Positions 23,968 to 34,655 of a DNA stretch of 64,000 nt are shown here, one piece after another; position 1 is the first letter of the stretch; each line of letters starts with the position of its first letter. The notes under the pieces were generated by a model. That model made no database searches, was not told where the DNA came from, and saw only the letters and a list, made by a program, of their open reading frames with translations. Source of the DNA: Gordius sp. MW1 (lineage: Eukaryota > Nematomorpha > Gordioida > Gordea > Gordiidae); NCBI GenBank assembly GCA_964036665.1, contig OZ038533.1, forward strand, positions 12,360,413 through 12,424,412. The letters are read 5' to 3'. The position numbers and the translations under genes are program-made.

Positions 23968-25216
23968 GGTTGAGGAAAAAGTTCGTAGAGTTTTTATCAA
24001 AGTCTTTTATTTAACGATTATTTATTGTTATAACAATTACTTATTCAATAATATATTCGCCGTTGCTGTTTACGACCTCCTCCCACCTTTTGACCAACGT
24101 TTCGATGCCATTACGCCAAAAATCGACCGGTCTGGTATCGAAGAAGTTGTTGAGCCAGTTTTTAAGGCCCTCTACATTGTCCTAGGTAACGCCCCTCATA
24201 TGGTTCGAGAGAGAGCGGAAAAGATGGTAATCCGTCGGTGCAAGGTCCGGAGAATATGGTGGATGCTGAGACCTCCCATTCGAGCTCTTGAAGTGCGGCT
24301 TTTACGACTTGAGCAACATGGGGCCTTGCGTTGTCGTGAAGGAGTATGGTCTGGCCTTGTCGATGGGATCTTTTGAGCGTGGTGTAGCTGGGATATATAG
24401 AGCTCCTTGTTGACCGTGGCATTCCTTTCCAGAATTTCCCAATGCAGAATGCCCTCCCCCACCAAACGCAGATCATGGTCTTTTTTGGATGGAGGTCAGG
24501 CTTAACCCTCGGCTTTGGAGTCGCTCCAGGAGCCACCCACTCCTTTCTTTGCTTCAAATTTACGTACAAACACCATTTCTCATCTCCCGTGACGATTCGG
24601 TAAAAAAAGCGCTGTTTATGACCGCGGGTTGCTCGATGACGGGCGAGATGTTGAGAAGCAATTTGAAGGCGATTTTCTTTGTGGCTTTCGTTAAGCTCGT
24701 GAGGGATCCAAGATCCCAATTTATCGGCAAATCTCATCGAATGAAGATGATTGATTTAGGATCGTTTTCTGATCGAACTTCACGACTTGTTTGGCGACCG
24801 TCCTCCTTCAAAAGTGCTCTGAGACACTCTTCGTCGAATTCCGAGGGTCTTCCGCTACGGGGCTTGTCAGCGATGTCAAAATCGTCATTTTTGAACTTTA
24901 CGAACCATTTTTGTGCTGTAGACTCAACTATGACACCTTCTCCGTATACTTTAAAAATGTCTCGGGCTGTTTCAGCGGCGTTTTGACCACGATGAAAAGC
25001 GAAGAATAGCAGGTGTCGAGTTGATATTTACCGTTGGATACTCCATTTTGACGTCGCGAAAGTTATAAAAAACTAAATTTCTTAAAATTACGATTGGCAC
25101 ACTTTTGTAGAGGGGAAAGAGTTCTACTTAATGAATATTATATAATTCATCAGAAGCAAAAAATCGATAAAATAATGCAACATGTGTTGCACCCTACCGA
25201 ACTTTCTCCTCAACCC
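23968..25216 (-). mobile_element. mariner element, innermost member of the nest
   Basis: The inverted ends are GGTTGAGGAAAAAGTTCG (left) and CTTTCTCCTCAACCC (right, one extra C), flanked by TA on both sides. The length of about 1.25 kb is normal for mariner. A broken transposase fills the - strand (24041-25046). Confidence 0.9.
24041..25046 (-). pseudogene. mariner transposase (DD34D), frameshifted
   Basis: A mariner transposase binds the element ends through an N-terminal helix-turn-helix pair and cuts and joins DNA with a DDD catalytic triad. All parts are still legible on the - strand but in different frames. They are an N-terminal start at 25046, QNAAETARDIFKVYGEG in the first helix-turn-helix, KPRSGRPSEFDEE in the linker, IVTGDEKW with the first Asp, LLHDNARPH with the second, YSPDLAPTDYHLF with the third, and a normal C-terminus NGEYIIE before TAA. 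Several small frameshifts and an in-frame stop separate the blocks, so no full-length enzyme is possible. Confidence 0.9.
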
Positions 25217-26097
25217 TAGTTTAATGATTTATATTAAAGTTTAATGGATTAGTACAAAAATAATAATAAACGTCAAATAAAAGTTGACTTGAAATGTTAG
25301 CAAAAATATTGGAATTTTTTTTTGAAGTTGAACCCCATATTCTATGAAAAGTGCTATTTTTATATTTTGTGTGATTATAAAATTAAAATTTAGTGATTGG
25401 GAAAATAACTAATTTGCGGAAATATGAAAACAGCTTAACTATTTTCGTCATGTACATTTAAAATAACTATCAAGTATAAATAATTTTCGAATCCCTTTAA
25501 ATAATTCGATTCGGATTTTAGAATCTCACCAGGTAAATATGATTCGAAATTTTGACTTAAGGATTTAAATTCGCGATTCCAAATTTTGAATCGAATCTGA
25601 ATTCTAATCGAAATTCGAATAAAATATTCCCCAGAGGTGTACTTTCCACCATTCAATATTTCTATTTTTTCTCGTTGATCTTTAACTTTATGTAAGTGTC
25701 AATTTCCTTTACTTTAAAAGATTCTTTCTGAATATTTCAGCTATTAGGAGTAGGTTTTTTTGTTCCATACTCAATTGTTTGTAATTGTATATTAGAAAAA
25801 GTGCAAAATGAATGAATTAATAACTTGTAATTAATTAACTTTTTGTAATTATTGTTAATAGAATAAAGATTACTTAGGCTACTCCTAAATTATGCCGGGC
25901 CGGGCCTATAATTTATGAATTAGGCCCGGCCCGGAATTTTAAAGCCACAAAATTTAGGGGCGTCCGGGCCCGGGCTTTTCTGGGCCGGGCCTCGGGCCGC
26001 CCGTGCAGGTCTCTACCTGCCACCCCCTGGCCACGCCAATCCACCCCGCAATTTTTCTTACTCTCGCGTTTGATCAAAATTTGAAATGCTTTAGAGA

Positions 26098-26251
26098 GGG
26101 ATTCGGTTAAAAAAATTTAAATGCTTTCGGGCCGGGTTGGGTTCGGGTTCAAAATTTTTAAAAAAATGCTTTTGGTTCGAGTCGGGTTGAAAATTTAAAA
26201 AAAAATTCGGGTCGTGTTCGGGTTGAAAAAAAGTTATTTTGCACTTCTCTA
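26098..26251. repeat. hAT-like arm ending TTTTGCACTTCTCTA
   Basis: Words such as GGTTCGGGTT and GGGCCGGGTTGGG lead up to an end which reads TAGAGAAGTGCAAAA in reverse. This is the right arm of a TAGAGANNTGCA-type element. Its left partner is uncertain. Confidence 0.4.
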
Positions 26252-26637
26252 GGGAATATATAGAGCGAATGAAGTGGGACAAAAAAAGAATGACATGGAA
26301 ATTAATTATTATAGAAATCGAAATAAGTAATAGCATAGATTAGGGAATAAATATGGCGAATTGAACCAAATTTTATTTATTAAAAAATAAAATGAATTAG
26401 AATTAAACACTTATATGCGCATACATTGTGTGAAAATGACATGACGCCTTTGATTTAAGTCTAGACGGCACACATGTGTATTGCGAACAATAAAATGGCT
26501 ACATAAATATAAATATTTGAATCTTTTCCATAAACGTAGCTAAGAAATGGAGTCGGGCAAAGATTTAACTTGGGAATGGCGGCATTCGCGATATACAATC
26601 TAATAAAAAAGTAACAAGATAATATACTATGATTTAA
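26252..26637. other. Unassigned region with a possible short exon
   Basis: Nothing is secure. An ATG at 26547 opens MESGKDLTWEWRHSRYTI before a stop, just left of a HINE 5' end. It may be chance. Confidence 0.2.
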
Positions 26638-27769
26638 TTGCTATGCAATTTATGGGCTCGCTTTCCATTTTCCGAAGTAACGCACCGAACGTGTTACGCA
26701 CCCATCTACACACGCTTAACGCTTATTATTGATTAATAATAATCTGCGTATATCGAAGTCAATGCCTAGGGTCTCTCCAACCCCATACCTCTTCCCACCC
26801 CTCTATTATTCTTGTTTATATTGATTAATAATAATCAGTGCGTATATCGAATTCGCCGCGTCCATTAATAATATCGGAGGGATAAATAACAAATATTGAT
26901 TAATAAAATCAGTGCGTATATCGAATTCAATGCCGCGTGCAATAATAATATCGGGTAATATCAATTAAAAACAAGCAATTAATAACCTCTCTCCCCTCCC
27001 CCCCCCCTGTAAAATCAATACGTCATTATTGTATTAGGGGGCGGGAGTGGAGGAGATGATAGAGATGCATTAAGATCAGCCGCGGTGGAAAAAAATAATA
27101 ATAGCGTCGCACTTATAGAGAATATGTTCACTTTTTTTCCATAGATATAAAATTTCAAATATCCCATAAGACTAAAATGTTTTGTTACAAAACATAATAT
27201 TATTTACTAGGAAATTGGACTATATGCTTATTTTATTCGTACCACCGAATATTACCGAGGCTATTATTATAACGAGCATAAATATTCTAAAATCTTAGCT
27301 TATTTCAAATGCTTAAATTTTCTTTTTTGCATTTAGTTTTATTGGCATGCTTTGGCGCGTACCCAGGATTCTCTCAAGGGTGGAGGGGACGAAGTTATTG
27401 GCGCCAGCTTTGTGACTTGAAGGTTCGGGTTCAATCCCCGGAGAGGACAAAAATTATTATTTTGTTTTAAATTAAATTAATATTTTGTTCTTGTAAATAC
27501 CATTGATAATATGCCTTTTTGACATTCCGCTGGCTACTGACCATTGAAAAAAAAGACCATTGGCCAAATAAATCGAAATTTTTAATTTTTTGTTTTTGAA
27601 TAGGTTAACATTGATAATTACCCTATGACCTCCCCTACAAGTGCCTATGCCTCTACTGATATGGGTCCCTCTGCCCCTACAAAGACTTATGCCTGTAAAT
27701 GTGGGTTCGAATCCCGGCTAACGTTCTAATGGTTCGATACCGGGAGAGGACAAAAATTTTTATTTTTTA

Positions 27770-29424
27770 ATTGCTATGCAATTTATGGGCTCGTTTTTTG
27801 GTGTCCGTCCGTTGTCCGTTGTCCGTTACCCTCCCTATCTATTTGCATTGGGTATATTAGGTTATCGCTTTTTTAAATTAATGCATGAGAAAGAGGTGCC
27901 TCACCCCTCATCTCTATCTCCCTCGCTGTGTTATTTTTTAAATTAATGCATAAGAGGTGCCCCACCCCTCATCTCTATCTCCCTCGGTGTGTTATATATA
28001 AGATTTGTTAAATTATCTATTATATAATAAACATAGATAAAAGTTGTTTACTTTTAATGCTATGCAATTTAACTAGTTATATAATAAACATAAAGAAAAG
28101 TTGTTTACTTTTTAATTGCTATGCAATTTAACTAGTTTTGGGGTTAGAATCCCGGAGTTTTTTTGACTCTTATGATTGTTCTTGTTACTATCATTGATAA
28201 TAAGAATTTTTGGCCGTCCGCTGGCTGCTGACCAATGAAAAAAATGACCATTGGCCAAAATGTGAATCGAAATTATTTTTTTCGTTTTTTTTGACTATTA
28301 TGATTGTTCCTGTTTCTACCATTGCTATTATGACTTTTTGGCCGTCCGCTGGCTGCTGACCAATGTTATATAATAAACATGAATAAAAGTTGTTTACTTT
28401 TAATTGCTATGCAATTTAACTAGTTTTTGGGTTAGAATCCCGGAGTTTTTTTTTTACTCTTATGATTGTTCTTGTTACTATCATTGATAATAAGACTTTT
28501 TGGCCGTCCGTTGGCTGCTGACCAATGAAAAAAATGACCATTGGCCAAAATGTGAATCCGAGTTTATTTTTTCGTTTTTTTTTGACTATTATGATTGTTC
28601 CTGTTACTACCATTGCTATTATAACTTTTTGGCCGTCCGCTGGCTCCGGACCGATGGAAAATATGACCATTGGCCAAAATATTTTTTTCGTTTTTTTTGA
28701 CTATTATGATTGTTCCTGTTCCTACCATTGCTATTATGACTTTTTGGCCGTCCGCTGGCTGCTGAACAATGGAATAAAATGACCATTGGCCAAAATGTGA
28801 TTCGAAAACTTTTTTTCGTTTTTTTTTGACTATTAGGAATTTATATCCACTTTTACCGTGTGCTGGCTGCTGACCAATGGAAAAAAATGACCATTGGCCA
28901 AAGTGAGCATCAAAATTTTTTTTCCGTTTTTTTGGCTATCATTGACTTATAGAGTATCTGTTGGTACTGACCAATAGAGAAAAAGTGACCATTGGCCAAA
29001 TTTTTTATTTTTTTAATTAAAAATTGTTCAAATTCAACAAAAAATTTTTCCCAACACTTCTGCAAATTCTTAACATTGTGTTGTTTTATAATATAATGTT
29101 TGTTAGACCCATAATCTAATCACTAAAGGCCATAAAAACTAATGTAATACGCAACTAGATGCAAACACTAAATCTAACCCTAACCCTTGCCTATATTACA
29201 TTTTGCCTATATTACATTTTGCCTATAATGGAAAATTTGTATAAATAACTAATTAATCATTAGGCATTTAATACCCCCCTATAGGCATTCTCGTCCCTTC
29301 CCACCTTTCTCGCCCATAAATTGCATAGCAAATATGCTACTTTTATACATAGTATAGAAGAGTTCGCCTTTCCCTTCCCCTCTTCTCTTCCCCCCTCCCC
29401 CTTCCCACGAGGGCCGAAGGCCCG
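27770..29424 (+). mobile_element. Inner Helentron-type element (HINE) with tandem array
   Basis: It starts TTAATTGCTATGCAATTTAT GGGCTCG. It contains two CACCCCTCATCTCTATCTCC modules, the array at 28150-29000 and a TCTAACCCTAACCC stretch at 29165. It ends with the inverted 5' motif (CCCATAAATTGCATAGCAA at 29321) and a hairpin (GGGCC-gaa-GGCCC at 29410-29422) followed by TTTT. Subterminal inverted repeat, central tandem repeats, terminal hairpin and T-rich junctions match the DINE-1/HINE design of non-autonomous Helentrons. Confidence 0.65.
28150..29000 (+). repeat. Tandem array of about 100-125-bp units in a HINE
   Basis: Each unit has a poly-T tract with TTCGTTTTTT, then GACTATTATGATTGTTCCTG, GGCCGTCCGCTGGCTGCTG, and the pair ACCAATGG / CCATTGGCCAAA separated by an A-rich spacer. 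Units recur near 28222, 28348, 28515, 28637, 28755, 28862 and 28962. Open frames here are artefacts of the repeats. Confidence 0.8.
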
Positions 29425-29880
29425 AGTTTTTTAAATTGAATTAATTAATTGTTCTTGTTAATACCATTGATAATATGACTTTTTGACAGTGTTCTGGCTA
29501 CTGACCATTAAAAAAATGACCATTAGTCAATTATGATCAAAATTTTACTTTTCGTTTTTGAATTGGTTAACATCGATAATTACCCTATCCCCTCCCCTAC
29601 AAGGGCACCTCTACTTATATGGTTCCCTGTGCCCCTACAAAAGCCTATGCCTCTATTAATGTGGGTTCGAATCCCGGAGAGTGCAAAATATTTGTATAAA
29701 TAATTAACTAATCATTTTGCATTTAATACTCCCCTATAGGCATTCTCGCCCCTTCCCGCCTTTCTCGTCCATAAATTGCATAGCAAATATGCTACTTTTA
29801 TACATAGTATAGAAGAGTTCGCCCTTCCCTTCCCCTCTTCTCTTCCCCCCTCCCCCTTCCCACGAGGGCCGAAGGCCCGA

Positions 29881-30059
29881 TTTTAATTTAATTATGCTCG
29901 ATTTGCCCAATCTTATCAGCGTGCCCGCCCGAAAATCGAAATTTAAGACACTTGCCTGGCCCGGGCAGCGGGCCGGGAATTTCTAACCTCTGCTATATAT
30001 ATCCCTATCCTTTTTAGCATGTGACTCGAAAATGATAACAGACATATAACATTCCCAGA
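29881..30059. repeat. GC-rich hAT-like arm fragment
   Basis: GCGTGCCCGCCCG, GCCTGGCCCGGGCAGCGGG and a closing AACCTCTG (29980-29990) have the look of a hAT arm and end. No partner end was found. Confidence 0.3.
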
Positions 30060-32900
30060 TAAGCTATGTGCAATAGTGTGCCAAATCTTCTTTCTATGAC
30101 TTTTTATCACCTAGGCTGGTGGTCAGTCCTTTCAACCTTAATTTCCATATGTCTCTATATTTACATAGATCGTTATTTATTATGTGCATTTTTATATCGT
30201 GCCTTATTTTATGCTTCCATATAAGCTTGGGTCTTCCTCTTTGTTTTCGTGCAAAATTTATTTTCTCAATTTTCTTTCCGACATAGCATGGCCATACCAT
30301 CTTAGTCTGTTTGTTATGGACTTTGTCTTCATTGATATTGTTCCCAAAGTTCTCTTTATTTTTTCATTTTTTTATGTTCTTTTTGTTTACTCCTAGCATC
30401 CATCTTCATCTCCATGGTCGATAGGCGTTGCTCTTCTCTATTACGTATAGTCAATGATTCCGAGTAATACAGGATGGTTGGTTATATGATGGACCTATAT
30501 AGTATACCTTTAAGTCCCTCGTGGGATACTTTTGTCACACAACTGTTAAATCTCTCCATTTGAGCCATCCGGATATCCTTGGAATTCTCTCCCCATTCCA
30601 CCATCCGCCTGGAGTGTTGATCCAAGGTATTTGAAAAAATTCAGGCTTCTAAGTTCCCCTTCGCCTAAAGTAAGGGATGCACATTGCTGATTTTCATTTG
30701 ATTTAATTTTCTTCATGTATTCTGTATTCTTTTAATTTATCCTGAGAACAATTTTTACAATTGCATTTACCCATCTATTTACAGTATTAGCCAATTCTTG
30801 TATACTTTGGCACAAAGGAATATGTCTGCAAAGACCATTTCCCAAGGACCTTCTTCCCCCAAATCCTTTGTAATAATATTCATTATCATTATTAATAGTA
30901 AGAGACTAAGAGCTTAATCTTGATGGACTCCGGTGAATAGCAAATTAATTTATGGCTCTAACGTATAATTCTGGCACATTGTCATCTATAAGAAATCTTC
31001 AAACTAATGTTCTAGGGGCTTTATCAAAGGCCTTATATAGATCGATGAAACAGATGTGCAGATCTTCCTCCCTCTCTCTAAACCGTTCCATTAATCTACT
31101 GATACTGTTCAAAGCATCTGCTGTAGACCTCTCCGGCATAATTCCGAATTATTTGCCTAATTTTAACTAAACTCATAAGCCGTTTTCGATCACTTTTTCC
31201 CCACACCTTGAAAGTGTAACTCATTAATTTTATTACTCTGTAGTTGTTAAATGCCTTAATATTCCCTTTCATCTTGTATATGGTATCGTATGGCTATCCC
31301 TTCACTCGAACGTAAGGCATTTTACCGGTTATCGCTGGGTCTAATTCTACTATTATACTTTTTTGGTTTCGATCTTAGAGGGGCTCCTTTTCAATTGATA
31401 AATCACTAGATAGTCGTATCATCACTGTAATATATGGCAATCGTATGTTAGTATTTTTCCATTTTGTCCCTTGATTAGCCGGCATTCTACGTAATCTTCG
31501 AAATTTCGGGCCCTTGACTTTGCGATTTTTTAGATCAATCATTTTGAATTTAGTTTTTCATTTATATCAACGTACACCTTGTTTTTAGCTTTTGCTACTT
31601 AATTTTAGCCGATCTTTAGCTATTTGGTAAGCTTGCTTATCATGTATTAGTCTTGCTTTTATACCAAACTTTGTTCAATTTCTTCTTCATTTCACCACCA
31701 CGAGTGCTTTCACCTAATATTGATCGTCCCGTTTTCCACATTATGCATGCTATACCACTCCACTGATTCTCACACGATGCTTTTTTCTTAAATTTAGCCT
31801 GTCTCATTACTTCTTCCCCAATGTCGAATATTATCCTTTAGTTTCCTCTATTTTATTGTAGCCGCTACTCTTAACCTTTTGCCCTTAAAGGCCCTTTTAT
31901 ATACAATCTATCAAAAACAGCTTGTGTTGACAAGCCAATACTTGACTCGGTATTATCTTTACAATTTGAACATTCTTTAGGTGCATTCTATTCTGTGACG
32001 AGGAAGAAATCTATCTGAGTAAGACGGCTGCACGTTTTAAAGTATTCCTGTCTATAGAAGCCTATAGCTAGGTTAAAAGCTTCAGCAATTCTTAGAATTT
32101 GCGTTCCTCCTTCATTTCTTATGCCGTAGCCCCGATCATGATTTTCATACCCTCCTCTTGATTTACCCACGTTTTCATTGGGTTCTCTCCAATTACCAGG
32201 AGCCCATCTTTACCAAATTGAGATAGCGTATCTTCAAGCTCCATTTGAAAGCAATCTTTTCCGACCTTTTAGCAACCACTTTTATGAGCGTATCCTGATA
32301 TAACATTTATCGTATTGGATTTGAAACAAAGCTCTATCGCCATATTTCTGTTATCAATTCTTTTAACGTCGACGATAGTTTGTAAAAAATTTTCTGATCT
32401 ATACCGACGCCATCCCATGCGCTTTTGTGCCGTAAAAATAAAATTTATATCCATCACCTATATATTTCTCTTTTTGGCCCTTTTATTTGGTCTCTTGTAT
32501 ACAAGCGATATCAATTTTACTCCTCCTTATATTGTCAGCCAATTCTCTACTTGCATATCATTTTACCAATATTCGATGACCCAAACTGGATCCTAAGCAA
32601 ACTAATGTCTTTAGCTGTTCGTTGTGGAGAGAGCGGTACCCTTGATTTATTTCTCACACATTCCAGGCGAAGAATGGGTGTTTCGCCTAAGGGGAACGCC
32701 CTCGCGTGGTTTTCATGCTGCTTCTTTGTTGTAGTAAACATTTTGGTTTATATGGAATAAGAGAGTGATGATATCCCGACTTCGTGCCTACTATGTTTGA
32801 TTTGAGCGCTTGACTACCTACTGTTTTTTATGATGCAAGCATCTTGGTGAATTAGGTTTTGTTTGGACCGACTCATATTGATAGGTCATTTTAGCTCTTC
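30060..32900 (-). mobile_element. RTE-like LINE, nearly full length, decayed
   Basis: The - strand carries, in order, an apurinic endonuclease-like domain and a reverse transcriptase with many stops and frameshifts (see the pseudogene entry). The relationship is to the RTE/BovB-type elements whose endonuclease is often labelled craniofacial development protein 2-like. The 3' end lies near 30060. A second fragment of the same family lies head to head at 32940-33420. Confidence 0.65.
30094..32741 (-). pseudogene. LINE endonuclease / reverse transcriptase pseudogene
   Basis: Readable pieces on the - strand, from 5' to 3', begin with SGYAHKSGC-type endonuclease sequence (32269-32457). Next is GGYENHDRGYGIRNEGGTQ with a downstream TQIDFFLV (31988-32170), matching the end of the AP endonuclease. 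RT thumb sequence follows (about 30450-30660) with LNFFKYLGSTLQADGGMEWG. The conserved C-terminal basic block GRPKLIWKHKIRHDI is at 30150-30230. The usual product is about 1000 residues. Here it is broken at many points, so the element is dead. Confidence 0.65.
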
Positions 32901-32939
32901 CATTTCAATCGCTCCCTCAAAAAGTCCATAAATTTAAGT

Positions 32940-33420
32940 CTGACATTTCACCAAGAACACACAAAATTGTATTTAGCTACTAAAGGTATAGCTTCTTGGA
33001 TCATGAAAGTATACAAGCTCAACCACCAAACAGTCCTGTATAGCTCGGAATCACGGGCTATACGTAAAGGGAAGAGCAACGCTTAGAGTCCATGGACGTA
33101 AGAATGAGTAGACAAAAAACATTAACAAAATGAAGAAATAAGGAAAAATCTTGATACAACATCTATGAATACAAAGCTCGTAACAAACAGATTAAGATGG
33201 TATGCTTATGCCGAGAAAAGGGACGATAGCTACGTCGTAAAGATATTTAGAAGATAAATTTCCGGGAAACAAAAAGGAGGAAGATTTAAGCTTACGTGGA
33301 ATTATAAAATAAGGCACGGTATGAAAATGTACAAGATAAATAAAGATCTACAAATGGAAATTATTAATGTGACCACCAACCTAGGTGATAAATAGTCCCA
33401 GAAAGAAGAAGTTCATTGTT
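32940..33420 (+). mobile_element. LINE 3' fragment on the opposite strand
   Basis: The + strand reads TNRLRWYAYAEKRDDSYVVK, then KGGRFKLTWNYKIRHGMKMY and NVTTNLGDK. These correspond to the C-terminal RT region of the LINE at 30060-32900 with many differences. The two copies are head to head, so the stretch from 30.1 to 33.4 kb is a large imperfect inverted repeat of their 3' ends. Confidence 0.6.
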
Positions 33421-33570
33421 TGTCATATTTTTTGAAGATAGTCAAGAATATTTTATAAACAACTGTTTAAGGAGGTGTTTTTAATTAATGGTTTAATGGT
33501 TATGAAAGGTTAAAATATACTCCACGAATACTATAGCGTTCGGGATTTTCATGAATAATTTCGTGGGGTA

Positions 33571-34320
33571 AGTAATAAATTTGCAAATAAGAGACCTTTT
33601 GATATTGTCAAATATAATTTTTATTATAGTTTAAGATATCATATCTTATATATAAAAATGAAACTATGTGTGTGTGTATATATGTCGTCACCAATTTTAA
33701 AAACTACCAGACCGATTTGGCTCAGAATTTCACAGTTTATTCCTGACACTCCGAAGCATGTTTTAAGATTTGTTCGAGCCAAAGCGGTCCAGTAGTTTTT
33801 TGAGTATTCATAGCGTTGCACTGTATACGGAAATAGAACAATAGAGTAGAACATATAGACATCAAACTTTATTTTTACTTCAATAACCGCTTTATCATCC
33901 TATATGCCCTAAAATTCTAACATAATTAAATACACCCGGGTAAATGGCAAAACAACGTTTGCCGGGTAGATCTAGTTTATTATATTTGCTTATTAAATGT
34001 TTTCCATTTCTCGTTAACAAAGTAGTAATTTTAGAATTGGAAAAATAGGTCCTTCTAAAATTAGTTGTTGAAATTATATATATTAATTATATTTGCTATA
34101 TTCTTAATCTATAGAAATTTATCTATGAGGGGATATATAATTTATATAATAGTTAATTTTGACATTTATATTACGTTTAAATTTGTACGTATGATAAATC
34201 ATTTGATGGGCAGATGGATCTTTAGAACACTGAAGAAATCGGCATATTTTGACAATCAAATAAGAAATATTTAACAAAATATTCAAGAAACTGATTCGGT
34301 GATTTTACCTTCTTGCATAA
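33571..34320 (+). repeat. Dispersed repeat X, copy 2, split by a Helitron
   Basis: It matches copy 1 (17456-17711 plus 18490-18620) from GAGACCTTTTGATATT to the ATATTCAAGAAACTGATTCGG region. The Helitron at 33644-33975 interrupts it after TATAGTTTAAGATATCA, where copy 1 is uninterrupted. Confidence 0.6.
33644..33975 (+). mobile_element. Short non-autonomous Helitron
   Basis: It starts TCTTATATATAAAAATGAAA after an A. It has one palindromic unit (ACCGATTTGGCTCAG at 33712, GAGCCAAAGCGGTCCAGTAG at 33776) and ends GGCAAAACAACGTTTGCC, GGGTAGATCTAG, then T. The 332-bp copy shares both ends with the Helitron in ATG5 intron 6. Confidence 0.8.
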
Positions 34321-34445
34321 AACTAGGAGGTGTGGGGGGATTTTAAAAAATCATAAATATGAAACAACATAAGGTTATAAACGTCATAATATTATGATTT
34401 TGCCACCCCCTTAAATAAGCTAAAAGCTTTTTGCCCCCCTCTTTT
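34318..34445. repeat. G-rich palindromic interspersed repeat, copy
   Basis: AAACTAGGAGGTGTGGGGGG at the left and TTTTTGCCCCCCTC at the right with an AT-rich centre fit the family seen at 677-862. Confidence 0.45.
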
Positions 34446-34655
34446 ATATAAAAAAGTTGATGTTTGAAACTTATAAGATAGGCTTATTAGACTCGGGTTG
34501 CTAACCCATGCAACGGTATGAGGAAGTAGGATACGATGACATGGAGCATTGACTTGCCTAAAACCCAACACAAAGACGATGCGCAGTTTTTATAAATTTT
34601 TATCTTGGGGATAAATAAATATGAGTTGAAAAACAATGAAGATAAAACATCAATA

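Larger units (their letters stand above)
23455..25641. mobile_element. hAT-like element 2 (TCGAATCG arms), inserted in element 1
   Basis: The ends are TACGCCTCTGG (left) and CCAGAGGTGTA (right). A perfect 8-bp duplication, CTTTCCAC, flanks it at 23447-23454 and 25642-25649. Arms carry ATTCGATTCGAAT words. The interior without the mariner is about 0.9 kb of AT-rich non-coding DNA. Confidence 0.85.
23176..26015. mobile_element. hAT-like element 1 (GGCCCGG arms), outer member of a nest
   Basis: The ends are TAGAGACCTGCA (left) and TGCAGGTCTCTA (right). A perfect 8-bp target duplication, CCTGCCAC, flanks it at 23168-23175 and 26016-26023. Both arms are built of GGCCCGG words. Without the inner insertions it would be only about 645 bp with no transposase, so it is non-autonomous. 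Confidence 0.88.
23034..26045. repeat. G-rich interspersed repeat interrupted by nested transposons
   Basis: The left part (23034-23175) runs from GGTCGTAGGCAGG to GGGGGCAGTCGCCC. The right part (26024-26045) is CCCCTGGCCACGCC. Removing 23176-26023 restores one uninterrupted member of the G-rich family. It is the host of the nest described in the next three entries. Confidence 0.6.
26638..29880 (+). mobile_element. Outer Helentron-type element (HINE) with a second one inside
   Basis: The 5' motif AATTGCTATGCAATTTATGG (26638) is inverted near the 3' end at about 29770-29790. That is followed by the CTTTTATACATAGTATAG block and the hairpin GAGGGCC-gaa-GGCCC at 29865-29879, then TTTT. Early DNA holds three or four units around CAGTGCGTATATCGAATTC (26720-26965). 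An inner HINE splits the element at 27770-29424. The outer sequence before it (GAGAGGACAAAAATTTTT) continues after it (TTTAAATTGAATTAAT) as in other copies. A GGTTCGAATCCCGG box recurs at 27704 and 29664. Confidence 0.5.

Noticed and set aside
22406..26251. A single large hAT element enclosing the nest
   Set aside because: The ends are similar (TAGAGAACTGCA and TAGAGAAGTGCA) but the 8-bp flanks, GTTATCTG and GGGAATAT, do not match.
28150..29000. CRISPR array
   Set aside because: Units are full tandem repeats of 100-125 bp with no unique spacers, inside a eukaryotic transposon.
29160..29200. Telomere repeat (CTAACCCTAACCC)
   Set aside because: Only two units are present and the same short stretch recurs at the same place in the HINE at 50395, so it belongs to the element.
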